NCBI GenBank assembly: GCA_937926175.1
Contig: CALANV010000002.1
Span: 1-64,000 of the forward strand
DNA: 64,000 nucleotides
Direction: 5' to 3'
Source of the DNA: an uncultured Rhodospirillales bacterium
Lineage (GTDB): Bacteria > Pseudomonadota > Alphaproteobacteria > CACIAM-22H2
Under the pieces are notes generated by a model. That model ran no database searches, was not told the DNA's origin, and was given only the letters and a program-made list of their open reading frames with translations. Position 1 is the stretch's first letter, and every line of letters begins with the position of its first letter. This document shows positions 35,195 to 43,411 of this stretch, one piece after another. Both the position numbers and the translations under genes were made by a program.

Positions 35195-35224
35195 CCCGCC
35201 GTTGGTGTTCGCCTCGACGGCGGG
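35195..35224. terminator. Stem-loop between convergent ppiD and SRPBCC genes
   Basis: CCCGCCGT (35195-35202) pairs perfectly with ACGGCGGG (35217-35224) around a 14-nt loop. It lies in the 123-bp gap between converging genes, where a shared terminator is expected. U-runs are absent. Confidence 0.4.
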
Positions 35225-35228
35225 ACTC

Positions 35229-35687
35229 TCAATCCGCCGACTCGGATGTCGCGGCGGCAGGTTCGACTTTGCCGCCCTGACCTTCGAGATGGTTACGGAT
35301 CGACTGAAGGCTTGTCATGAGCCCGTCCATCACCTCGTCATCGGACAGCGAACCGCGCCGATCGGCTCGCCTCTGGTCGCGGCGCATCGAGAGATGGATC
35401 GTGACTTCGGACCGGGGCCCGTCCTCGCGGACCTGCAGCCAGCCGTTATAGTCACCTTCATCGGCACCCCATTCGAGGCGCCGGCGGCTGCCGTCGCTGC
35501 GCATCCAGCCGTCGGATACGTAATGATGGCCATGTGCCTCGCCCTCGACGCGAACGCGGGAGTCTCCCTGTGCCTCCACCCGGGTTGCAGTCGGCATGTA
35601 GCGCGGCATGTTACGGATGTCGGCCACGAACTCGAACACGCGATCCGGCGGTGCCTGAATCGCGATCGTGCGCTCATACTCGCTCAC
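35229..35687 (-). CDS. SRPBCC-family protein
   Basis: A 152-aa START/SRPBCC-fold protein beginning SEYERTIAIQAPPDRVFEFV, with DIRNMPRYMPTATRVEAQGD and a central beta-sheet region. The last 40 residues are charged and probably disordered. Proteins of this fold carry hydrophobic ligands or act as cyclases; no specific role can be read. I chose the GTG at 35687 because AGGAGG lies 7 nt upstream. It is last in the copper-associated minus-strand run, 89 nt after the CopZ-like gene. Confidence 0.8.
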   Translation of the reverse strand: MSEYERTIAIQAPPDRVFEFVADIRNMPRYMPTATRVEAQGDSRVRVEGEAHGHHYVSDGWMRSDGSRRRLEWGADEGDYNGWLQVREDGPRSEVTIHLSMRRDQRRADRRGSLSDDEVMDGLMTSLQSIRNHLEGQGGKVEPAAATSESAD

Positions 35688-35776
35688 GCTCGTTCCTCCT
35701 GTGCCGTGACGAGCCGACAATCGTCAGGACAACTCGGCGGGCCCCAGGGGAGTTCCCGCCGTCGCCGGACTGTCGA

Positions 35777-35977
35777 TCAAACGCGGCCGGTAAATTCGAA
35801 CCCGGCATCCTCGACCGCAGCCTTGACGATGTCCGGCGAAGCATTCCCGACACGCACCCGGCCGGCGGCAAGGTCGACCGCGACCTCCGCCCCGGGCGCG
35901 CGCCGCTTGATGGCGTTCGTCACGGCCCGCGCGCAGCCGTCGCAGGTCATTCCCTTCACACGATACGTTTCCGTCAC
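35777..35977 (-). CDS. copZ: CopZ-like heavy-metal-associated chaperone, 66 aa
   Basis: A single HMA domain with metal site GMTCDGC (Cys12 and Cys15) and a ferredoxin-like tail (IVKAAVEDAGFEF). Proteins of this size bind Cu(I) and hand it to CopA-type ATPases. The start is GTG, with AGGGGG 7 nt upstream. It lies in the same direction as copA and cueR, after the deacetylase gene, with 74 nt between. Confidence 0.87.
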   Translation of the reverse strand: MTETYRVKGMTCDGCARAVTNAIKRRAPGAEVAVDLAAGRVRVGNASPDIVKAAVEDAGFEFTGRV

Positions 35978-36051
35978 GTCATACCCCCTTTCCTGCCCGA
36001 CGAACGTGCAATGATGCCCGTTCCCGCCGTTGGAAGATCAGCACACCAACG

Positions 36052-37035
36052 TCATGGCCGCGCGGACACCGTCCGCTCGCGCTTGTGGCGCACGATGGCG
36101 CTGATCGGCACGATCGCGAAGCCGCGTACCGGCGCCTGTCTGAGCCAATCCGCGAGCACGTCGAGCGTCGCATCGCGCGGATGCCCGATCGCCACCGCGT
36201 GTCCGTTGCGTCGCGCAATCCTCTCCGTTTCGGCCAGGCGCGCCTGCACCGCCGCCGCTGTCGGCTCGTGATCGAGGAACACGTCGCGCGCGACATAAGG
36301 GACAGCCATCTCGCGCGCCAACGCAGCCGCAACGCTGTCCGCCGTCGTGCGCGAATCGACGAAGATCAGGTCGCGCGCGCCGAGCTCGGCGAAAACGGGC
36401 CGCATCGCGACCGGGTCGGCCGTGAACCGGCTTCCCATGTGATTGTTGAGGCCGACCACGACGCCGGCGCGGTCGAGCGCCCATGCCACCTGTTGGCGAA
36501 TCCGCGTCGCCGTCCAGTCGGTGCGCAACGCCCCGGGACCGGGATCCTCGTGCCCCAGCGGCTCCATCGGCATGTGCAGGATGACCTCGTGGCCCAGTGC
36601 CCGCGCGGCGGCGACTTGTGCGTCGAAATCGCGCGCATAGGGCAGGAAGGCGAGCGTGAGCGGACCCGGCAGCCGCGACGCGCGGTCGGAGCGCGCCCGA
36701 TCGACGCCCATATCGTCGATCACGATCGCGATCAGCTTGCGGTCCCGCGGCAGATCCATCGCTACCGCATGGCGCTGCCACCCGTCGACGATCTCCGGCA
36801 CCGTGTGGGCCGGCGCCGCCCGTTCGATGTCTGCCGGTTCAGGGATGGTGGCCGGAATCGTCAAGTCGATGTCGGGCTGGAGCGCATCGGGCGGAACGGC
36901 GGATGCCAGGCGCGCCTCGGCCTGTGCGTCGTCGCGGGGCTCGACGCCGGCGCCCATCATGAAGCCGAGCGCCAGCCCCAGCATGAACGCGAGCGGCGCA
37001 AGGACAACCATTCGCCGTCGGGAAAAGTGCGGCAT
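36052..37035 (-). CDS. Divergent polysaccharide deacetylase (YibQ family)
   Basis: A 327-aa protein with an N-terminal membrane anchor (about residues 8-28, MVVLAPLAFMLGLALGFMMG). A spacer and a NodB-like deacetylase fold from about residue 105 follow: IAIVIDDMGVDRARSD, FLPYARDF, VILHMPMEP, GLNNHMGSRFT and DSRTTADSV. The DD and HMG-type motifs match the divergent (DUF610/YibQ) branch, whose substrate is unknown. The active part should face the periplasm. I chose the ATG at 37035. It starts only 25 nt after the cueR stop, so it likely shares the copper-responsive transcript. Confidence 0.87.
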   Translation of the reverse strand: MPHFSRRRMVVLAPLAFMLGLALGFMMGAGVEPRDDAQAEARLASAVPPDALQPDIDLTIPATIPEPADIERAAPAHTVPEIVDGWQRHAVAMDLPRDRKLIAIVIDDMGVDRARSDRASRLPGPLTLAFLPYARDFDAQVAAARALGHEVILHMPMEPLGHEDPGPGALRTDWTATRIRQQVAWALDRAGVVVGLNNHMGSRFTADPVAMRPVFAELGARDLIFVDSRTTADSVAAALAREMAVPYVARDVFLDHEPTAAAVQARLAETERIARRNGHAVAIGHPRDATLDVLADWLRQAPVRGFAIVPISAIVRHKRERTVSARP

Positions 37036-37060
37036 TCGCAAGCGATGTGTCGGGCGTGGA

Positions 37061-37501
37061 TCAATCCGCACGCGGCGCAGCGTGCGGCCGATCGTCCGCC
37101 GTCCGCGCGGCCGGCGCTGCCGCCAAGTCGTCAAGGATCGGACACTCGGGCCGATCATCGCCGTGACAGCGTTCGGTGAGTGCGATCAGCGTTCGGCGCA
37201 TGCTCTGAAGTTCCGCAATCTTGCGGTCGATGTCGGCAATGTGCGCCATCGCCAGCGCCTTGACCTTGTGGCTGGCACGTCCCTTGTCGCGCCAAAGGGC
37301 AAGCAGCGCACCGACCTCCTTCACCGAGAAGCCGAGACTGCGCGCCCGGTTGATGAATCGCAGCGTCTGGACATCCGCCTCGGTGTAGTCGCGGTAGTTG
37401 TTTTCGCGCCGGTCGACCGGCCGGATCAGACCGATGCTCTCGTAGTAGCGGATGGTCTTGGCGGAGACTCCCGAGCGTTCGGCCGCCATGCCGATATTCA
37501 T
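37061..37501 (-). CDS. cueR: Copper-responsive MerR-family regulator CueR
   Basis: A 146-aa regulator. The winged helix-turn-helix (IGMAAERSGVSAKTIRYYE) is followed by a long dimerisation helix. The metal loop has Cys112 and Cys120 seven residues apart (CHGDDRPEC), the same numbers as the Cu(I) ligands in E. coli CueR. It activates copA by twisting a promoter with a long spacer. Its ATG overlaps the copA TGA by 4 nt, so it is co-translated with its target. Confidence 0.95.
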   Translation of the reverse strand: MNIGMAAERSGVSAKTIRYYESIGLIRPVDRRENNYRDYTEADVQTLRFINRARSLGFSVKEVGALLALWRDKGRASHKVKALAMAHIADIDRKIAELQSMRRTLIALTERCHGDDRPECPILDDLAAAPAARTADDRPHAAPRAD

Positions 37502-39984
37502 TGTCCACCTCCGACTGTTTGTCTGACCTTCCAGCGCCGCAGCCACAACGAATTCGTCACGACGCTCGCCGACGAGAAGGCCATCGCCGCACCGGCCACG
37601 ACGGGGCTGAGCCAGCCGAGCGCCGCGATCGGGATGCCGATCAGATTGTAGACGAACGCCCAGAACAGATTCTGCCGGATCTTGTCGTAGGTCGCACGGC
37701 TCGCATCGATCGCGCTTGCCACCAGCGCCGGATCGCCGCGCATCAGCGTGATGCCAGCCACCTGCATCGCGACATCCGTGCCCGTGCCCATGGCGATGCC
37801 GATATCGGCCGCTGCAAGCGCAGGCGCGTCGTTGACGCCGTCGCCGACCATCGCGACGACGCGGCCCTTGCCCCGGAGGTTCGCGACGACCCGCGCCTTG
37901 TCCTCAGGCAACACCTCGGCGATCACCCGGTCGATGCCGAGCGCGGCGGCGACAGCTTCGGCCGCGCCGCGATTGTCTCCGGTCAGCATCACGCTCTCGA
38001 TCCCAAGCGCCTTGAGGTCGCGAACGGCAACGTGGGCCCCGGGCTTGATCGCGTCGCCGGCGGCGATGAGGCCGAGGAAACGGTCGTCAGCGACGAACAT
38101 GACGGTCTTGCCGTCGCGCGACAGGACATCGGCGCGCGCGGCAAGCATGCCGACGGCGATGCCGCTTTCATCCATCAGGCGGCGATTGCCGACGCGGATC
38201 CGGCGCCCTTCGGCTACCGCCTCGATCCCGCGCCCAGGCCGGGCACGGAACTCCGCAAGCGGCGGCAGCGCCAGCCCGCGCACCTTCGCCGCTTCCAGAA
38301 CGGCGCGCCCGAGCGGATGTTCGCTGCCCTGCTGGGCCGTCGCCGCGCGTGCAAGCACCGTTGCCTCGTCCACGCCGGGCGCGGCAATGATGTCGGCGAC
38401 GACCGGACGGCCGAGCGTGAGCGTGCCGGTCTTGTCGAACACGACCGTGGTGATCCGGTGTGCGCGCTCCAGCGCCTCGGCATCCTTGATCAGGATGCCT
38501 GCGCGCGCAGCGGCACCGGTGCCGACCATGATGGCGGTCGGCGTCGCGAGGCCAAGGGCGCATGGACAGGCGATGACGAGCACGGACACCGATGCGATCA
38601 GCCCGCCCTGCGCGTCTCCCGCCAACAGCCACCATGCGACGAACGTGACCGCGGCGATGGCCAGCACCACCGGCACGAAGAACGCGCTGATACGGTCGAC
38701 GAGACGCTGCACCGGCGCCTTCGACGCCTGCGCGCCTTCGACCAGGCGGATGATCCGCGCCAGCGTCGCGTCGGTGCCGACGGCGCCCGCCTCGATCCGG
38801 AGCAAGCCATCGCCGTTGATCGCCCCGCCGATCACACGGTCGCCGGGATGCTTCGCAACCGGCCGGCTCTCACCCGTCAGCAACGATTCGTCGACCTCGC
38901 TCTCGCCCGCGACGACGGTTCCATCCACCGGAACACGCTCGCCGGGGCGCACGATCACCGTCTCGCCCGGCAGCACGCTGTCGATCGGTACGTCCTGCTC
39001 GGCGCCGTCGCGGACGACGCGCGCCAATTCCGGCCGCAGCACCATGAGTGCGCGGATGGCGGCGGCGGCACCACGCTTGGCACGGGTTTCCAGCCACTTG
39101 CCGAGAACGACGAGAACGATGACCACCGCGGCGGCCTCGAAATAGAGCGGCGGCGTGCCCCATGGATCGGTGAGTGCGAGGACCGCGCTGTAGCCGTAGG
39201 CGGCCGACGTGCCGAGCGCCACGAGCAGATCCATGTTGCCCGTACCGGCCCGCAGCGCCTTCCAGCCGGCGACATAGAAGCGACGGCCGATCCAGAACTG
39301 CACCAGTGTCGCCAGCGCCAGCGCCGCGAGCGGCGGCAGGCGCCAGTGACCGCCCGCGAAATGCACGACCATCTCGGCGAGAAGCGGCAGGGTAAGCACG
39401 GCGCCGATGACGACGCGGATCAACTCGTCGCGGCTGCGGCGCCTCGCTGCCTCGTCGGCTGCCTCGGCGCGGACCGCAGCCTGCGACCACGGCGCCGCCC
39501 CATAACCGGCGCGCGCCACGGCCTCGATCAGTGCGGCCATGGCCGCCGGCGCTGCGCCGAGCACGCGGACCCGCGCCCGTTCGGTCGCCAGATTCACTTC
39601 GGCCGAGACGACTCCCGGCACGCGTCTCAGCGCCTTTTCCACGCGCGCGACGCACGCGGCACAGGTCATCCCGGTGATCTTGAGATCGACGCTCGCCTCA
39701 GGCACGGCATAACCGGCGTGCCCGATGCGCTCCGCCAAGCTTGCCGGGTCGGTGACGGCCGGATCGTAGGCGATCGTTGCGGTCTCGGACGCGAGGCTCA
39801 CGTCCGCGCGGCGGACCCCGGGCGCATGCCCGAGCGCCCGCTCGAGCCGCGACACGCATGACGCGCAGGTCATACCTTCGACGGGAAAGGTAATGATGCG
39901 CTCATCCGGCCGTTCGACGGTGGCCGCCCCGGGCTCGCCTTCGGCACCAATCGGACGTGCGCGAATGGCCTGTGTCTGGGTCAT
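37498..39984 (-). CDS. copA: Cu(+)-exporting P1B-type ATPase
   Basis: An 828-aa copper pump. Two N-terminal metal-binding domains carry CxxC at residues 40-43 and 108-111. Eight membrane helices follow, with the Cu(I) channel motif CPC (ACPCALGLATP), phosphorylation site DKTGTLT, SEHPLG in the nucleotide domain, and GDGVNDAPALAAADIGIAMG. It exports Cu(I) from cytoplasm to periplasm. It heads the run copA-cueR-deacetylase-copZ-SRPBCC. A CueR-type promoter lies immediately upstream, with the -10 box only about 7 nt from the ATG. Confidence 0.96.
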   Translation of the reverse strand: MTQTQAIRARPIGAEGEPGAATVERPDERIITFPVEGMTCASCVSRLERALGHAPGVRRADVSLASETATIAYDPAVTDPASLAERIGHAGYAVPEASVDLKITGMTCAACVARVEKALRRVPGVVSAEVNLATERARVRVLGAAPAAMAALIEAVARAGYGAAPWSQAAVRAEAADEAARRRSRDELIRVVIGAVLTLPLLAEMVVHFAGGHWRLPPLAALALATLVQFWIGRRFYVAGWKALRAGTGNMDLLVALGTSAAYGYSAVLALTDPWGTPPLYFEAAAVVIVLVVLGKWLETRAKRGAAAAIRALMVLRPELARVVRDGAEQDVPIDSVLPGETVIVRPGERVPVDGTVVAGESEVDESLLTGESRPVAKHPGDRVIGGAINGDGLLRIEAGAVGTDATLARIIRLVEGAQASKAPVQRLVDRISAFFVPVVLAIAAVTFVAWWLLAGDAQGGLIASVSVLVIACPCALGLATPTAIMVGTGAAARAGILIKDAEALERAHRITTVVFDKTGTLTLGRPVVADIIAAPGVDEATVLARAATAQQGSEHPLGRAVLEAAKVRGLALPPLAEFRARPGRGIEAVAEGRRIRVGNRRLMDESGIAVGMLAARADVLSRDGKTVMFVADDRFLGLIAAGDAIKPGAHVAVRDLKALGIESVMLTGDNRGAAEAVAAALGIDRVIAEVLPEDKARVVANLRGKGRVVAMVGDGVNDAPALAAADIGIAMGTGTDVAMQVAGITLMRGDPALVASAIDASRATYDKIRQNLFWAFVYNLIGIPIAALGWLSPVVAGAAMAFSSASVVTNSLWLRRWKVRQTVGGGQ

Positions 39985-39990
39985 GCCAGT

Positions 39991-40021
39991 CAGATAGTCC
40001 TTCCAGTTCTTGGAAGGTCAA
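39991..40021 (-). promoter_or_regulatory. CueR operator and copA promoter
   Basis: On the minus strand, -35 TTGACC (40021-40016) is followed by 19 bp and a -10 candidate TATCTG (39996-39991). The spacer holds the perfect dyad CCTTCCA-AGAAC-TGGAAGG (39999-40017). This matches the known E. coli copA promoter pattern, TTGACC followed by a CCTTCC/GGAAGG dyad. A 19-bp spacer is the hallmark of MerR-family promoters. Confidence 0.93.
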
Positions 40022-40227
40022 GGTCTGGAAGCCGATGTTCCAAGGAATGCCCCACGGCCCCGCTTGGATCGGCAGATGCCTTTCGGGATACCCCGGATAA
40101 TGAGATCGGACCCTGACAGGGACCGTGTCTTCGCCGCTCAGGTTCGCGACAATCGTCTCTGGACAACGATCACGCCAAAGAGTCCCATCTTGAAGGATCG
40201 ACCTCGACAGGCGGACGTTCATCGGCA

Positions 40228-41709
40228 ATGACGCCACGCGACGTGTCCCGCCCCTTCGGCGCTGGTGCCTTGCACCCGCTCCGGTGCGCCGTCGCGGTCG
40301 CGATGATCCTGGCCGCCATCGCGGCAGGCCTCGCGATCGCCCCCCGGTACCAACACGCGCATGCCCAGGTCCCGGCACTCGATCGCGCGCAGCTTCTCGT
40401 CATCGAGCTTCAGGGCGTCATCGGTGTCGCCACCGCCGCCTTCGTCAACCGCGGCATCGAGCAGGCACAGGCGATGAATGCGCGCGCCGTCGTGATCCGG
40501 ATGGATACGCCCGGCGGTCTCGTCAACGCGACGCGGGACATCATCTCCGACATTCTGGCCTCACCGGTTCCGGTCGTCGTGTACGTGGCACCAAGCGGGG
40601 CGCGCGCCGCCAGTGCCGGCACGTACATTCTTTATGCCGCGCACGTGGCCGCGATGGCGCCCGGCACGCATCTCGGCGCGGCGACGCCGATCGGCCTCGG
40701 GCCGCCGCCGGGAATGCCGGGCGGGCCCGAGCGGCAGCCCGAGCCGTCCGACGAGAAGCCAAAATCGCCGGGCGAGCCCGGCTCGGCGGCGGAGCGCAAA
40801 GCGCTGAACGACGCGATCGCGTATCTGCGGAGTCTTGCCGAGCTGCGCAGCCGCAACGCGGAGTTCGCGGAGCGTGCCGTGCGTGAGGCCGCGACGATGA
40901 CCGCGACCGAAGCGGCGAAGAACGGCGTCGTCGACCTTCTCGTCCCCGACATCCCGTCCCTTCTTGCCGCGATCGATGGCCGCACCGTCGCAATCGCCGG
41001 CGCGACGCGTCGACTTGAAACGAAGGATGCGGCAATCGAGACCTTGTCGCCGAACTGGCGTGAGCGCGCGATCGGCATCGTCACCGATCCGAACGTCGCC
41101 TATCTCCTGCTGCTGCTCGGGTTCTACGGAATTTTCTTCGAACTGTGGAATCCCGGCTTCGTTCTGCCAGGGGTAGTCGGCGGCATCTGCCTGTTGATCG
41201 CACTGGCCGCGCTGTCGGTAATGCCGGTGAGCTATGCGGGGCTCGCCCTCATTCTGCTCGGCGTCGCCCTCATGGCCGGCGAGGCCTTCACGCCCGGGGT
41301 CGGCGTGCTGGGCATCGGCGGCCTCGTCGCATTCGTCGCCGGTTCGATCTTCCTGTTCGAGCCCGAGGCGATGCCGTTCGACTTCGGCGTTGCATGGCCG
41401 GTGATCGCCGGCGCGACCGCGATTACGTCCGCATTCTTCCTGTTCGTGATCGGCTTCGCGCTCAAAGCGCGACAGCGGCCGGTGGTCACCGGCATCGAGG
41501 AACTCATCGGCAGCCGCGCCCGCGTCATCGAATGGACGGATAATCGCGGTCTCGTCCACGTCCGTGGTGAGACATGGCAGGCGCGCGCGGCGGAAGGATC
41601 GATGCCTGTCCCCCCCGCCGCCGGCGACAGCGTGCGGATCCGGGCCTTGGACGGCCTGGTACTAATTGTCGAGCCGGCCAAGCACACGCTCGACCAACCA
41701 GGGAGATGA
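40228..41709 (+). CDS. NfeD-type membrane serine protease (full-length, ClpP-like)
   Basis: A 493-aa protein. A signal or anchor helix (about residues 15-32) leads to a ClpP-like protease domain with DTPGGLVNATRDII, catalytic Ser in RAASAGTYI, and Lys in TEAAKNGVVD. Several membrane helices (about 285-420) follow, then a C-terminal NfeD OB-fold (ELIGSRARVIEW, VHVRGETWQARA). In known systems such proteases act with stomatin-like partners. The slipin gene starts 3 nt after this stop, supporting the pairing. It is divergent from copA. Confidence 0.92.
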   Translation: MTPRDVSRPFGAGALHPLRCAVAVAMILAAIAAGLAIAPRYQHAHAQVPALDRAQLLVIELQGVIGVATAAFVNRGIEQAQAMNARAVVIRMDTPGGLVNATRDIISDILASPVPVVVYVAPSGARAASAGTYILYAAHVAAMAPGTHLGAATPIGLGPPPGMPGGPERQPEPSDEKPKSPGEPGSAAERKALNDAIAYLRSLAELRSRNAEFAERAVREAATMTATEAAKNGVVDLLVPDIPSLLAAIDGRTVAIAGATRRLETKDAAIETLSPNWRERAIGIVTDPNVAYLLLLLGFYGIFFELWNPGFVLPGVVGGICLLIALAALSVMPVSYAGLALILLGVALMAGEAFTPGVGVLGIGGLVAFVAGSIFLFEPEAMPFDFGVAWPVIAGATAITSAFFLFVIGFALKARQRPVVTGIEELIGSRARVIEWTDNRGLVHVRGETWQARAAEGSMPVPPAAGDSVRIRALDGLVLIVEPAKHTLDQPGR

Positions 41710-41712
41710 TGC

Positions 41713-42522
41713 ATGGATTTCGGTACGCTGCCCTTCCTGATCGTGCCCGCCGCGCTGATCATCTTCATCTTCGTCAACGCGATCCGCGTGCTGCGCGAAT
41801 ACGAGCGCGGCGTTGTGTTCATGCTGGGGCGGTTTTGGCGGGTCAAAGGGCCGGGTCTGATTATCCTCATTCCGATCGTGCAGCAGATGGTGCGCGTCGA
41901 CCTGCGTACCCGCGTGCTCGACGTGCCGAGCCAGGACGTCATCTCGCGCGACAACGTCTCCGTAAAGGTCAACGCGGTGATCTATTTTCGGGTCATCGAT
42001 CCGCAGAAAGCGATCATCCAGGTCGAGAACTTCGACCTCGCCACCAGTCAGCTCGCCCAGACGACGCTGCGCTCGGTGCTGGGCCAGCACGAGTTGGACG
42101 AGATGCTCGCCGAGCGCGAGAAACTCAACAACGACATCCGGCGCATCCTCGACGAGCAAACCGACGCCTGGGGCATCAAGGTGCAGAACGTCGAACTCAA
42201 GCACGTCGACATCGACGAAAGCATGGTCCGCGCGATCGCACGACAGGCGGAAGCCGAACGTCTGCGCCGCGCGCGGGTCATCGATGCCGAGGGCGAATTC
42301 CAGGCGTCCGAACGCCTGCTTCAGGCCGCACAGATACTCGTACAGAATCCGCAGGCCATGCAGCTGCGCTTCCTGTCGTCGCTTCAGAACATCGCCAACG
42401 AACGCACGAACACGATCGTCTTCCCGGTGCCGATCGACCTGCTCGAGACGCTCATGCCGAGCCGGTCGCCGCGGTCCTCGATGGGGGGTACCGACCGTCG
42501 CGAGGAGACACCCCGTACGTAG
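41713..42522 (+). CDS. Slipin (stomatin/SPFH-domain) membrane scaffold protein
   Basis: A 269-aa protein with one N-terminal hydrophobic segment (about residues 4-22) and an SPFH domain: LREYERGVVFMLGRFW, DLRTRVLDVPSQDVI and RDNVSVKVNAVIYFRV. A helical oligomerisation region follows (IARQAEAERLRRARVIDAEGEF, not quoted further). Slipins form membrane rings or rafts and are partners of NfeD proteases. GGGAG precedes the ATG and the gene is tightly linked to the upstream NfeD gene. Confidence 0.93.
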   Translation: MDFGTLPFLIVPAALIIFIFVNAIRVLREYERGVVFMLGRFWRVKGPGLIILIPIVQQMVRVDLRTRVLDVPSQDVISRDNVSVKVNAVIYFRVIDPQKAIIQVENFDLATSQLAQTTLRSVLGQHELDEMLAEREKLNNDIRRILDEQTDAWGIKVQNVELKHVDIDESMVRAIARQAEAERLRRARVIDAEGEFQASERLLQAAQILVQNPQAMQLRFLSSLQNIANERTNTIVFPVPIDLLETLMPSRSPRSSMGGTDRREETPRT

Positions 42523-42545
42523 AGAAGCGGGCGGCGCCGGGCCCG

Positions 42546-43163
42546 TCAGACGACCATCTGCATCTCGCGGCTGATCATCTGCGTCAGCTGATCGACCTGC
42601 TGCGGACTCATCGCCGCGCGCATCTGCGGAAACATCCGCTCCTCTTCTTCCTGCACATGCGTGGCGATCTCGCGCCGCAATGCCATCGCCGTTGACATCC
42701 AGTTCGGATCGTTCTTGGGCATCTGCTCCAGACGGTACAGACGCTGCTTTATCGACGCGTGTTCCTTGTAGAACTCTTCCGTTACGCCGGGCCCGACCGA
42801 CGTACTCTGCATGTAGGCCGGATAGAGGACGTTCTCCTCGGCGACGGCATGACGTGTCAGCTCGGTCCTCAGCTCGTCGAGCAGCCGTGCGCGCTCGTTC
42901 ACGGCCGAAGCCGGTGTGGCCTCGATGCGCGTGAAGATCTGCTCGACGCGCCGGTGGTCGCTGGTGAGCATATCGAACGCATCGCCGCGCGCCCCCGTCG
43001 TTCCTCCCTCCGCGCTGCCGCTTGGACTGATTCCGACCGACTCGCCGACCGAATGTGCCATATCGCACGCACCCAACGCGGCAACGGCCGCCATCACGCC
43101 GGCCGCCCGCCCGAACGCGCGCCGCGACATCCGGCGGGAGGTATCCAGCTTATCCGTATTCAT
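42546..43163 (-). CDS. Predicted Tat-exported hemerythrin-domain lipoprotein
   Basis: The 205-aa product starts with a twin-arginine type signal (SRRAFGRAAG), a hydrophobic stretch, and a lipobox-like LGAC with Cys near residue 33. The mature part is a hemerythrin four-helix bundle: DHRRVEQIF, ELTRHAVAEENVLYPA, YKEHASIKQRL and IATHVQEEEERMFP supply the His and Glu ligands for a di-iron centre. Such proteins bind oxygen or NO. Export of a hemerythrin as a lipoprotein is unusual. The ATG at 43163 fits the signal. It is divergent from trpD and converges on the slipin gene. Confidence 0.85.
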   Translation of the reverse strand: MNTDKLDTSRRMSRRAFGRAAGVMAAVAALGACDMAHSVGESVGISPSGSAEGGTTGARGDAFDMLTSDHRRVEQIFTRIEATPASAVNERARLLDELRTELTRHAVAEENVLYPAYMQSTSVGPGVTEEFYKEHASIKQRLYRLEQMPKNDPNWMSTAMALRREIATHVQEEEERMFPQMRAAMSPQQVDQLTQMISREMQMVV

Positions 43164-43411
43164 GGCATCAACTCCGCAGTTGAGGTACGGGGTTAACCGG
43201 CGGCTCAGTCGCGGGTTCCTTGCATGTACCTGTCGCCCGTCGCGCGAAGGATCGGCCGACGGGCTTGGCAGCACCTCGGAGCTCGCGATGCCACTCTCGT
43301 TCCAGCCGCCGGACAAAGCTGATATAAGGGCCGCGTGCTTGGCGGAGGATCGTGCCCTTAAAGGCGCCCGGCGGCCCGGCATGGAATACGTTTGAAGCGA
43401 GGAACTTCGCG

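Noticed and set aside
39902..40378. 158-aa minus-strand frame over the copA-nfeD gap
   Set aside because: Part of it (NVRLSRSILQDGTLWRDRC) reads somewhat like protein, but it runs through the CueR promoter and into copA in another frame. No ribosome site or family was seen.
42528..42545. Hairpin CGGGC/GCCCG between the slipin and hemerythrin genes
   Set aside because: Five base pairs in very GC-rich DNA is expected by chance.
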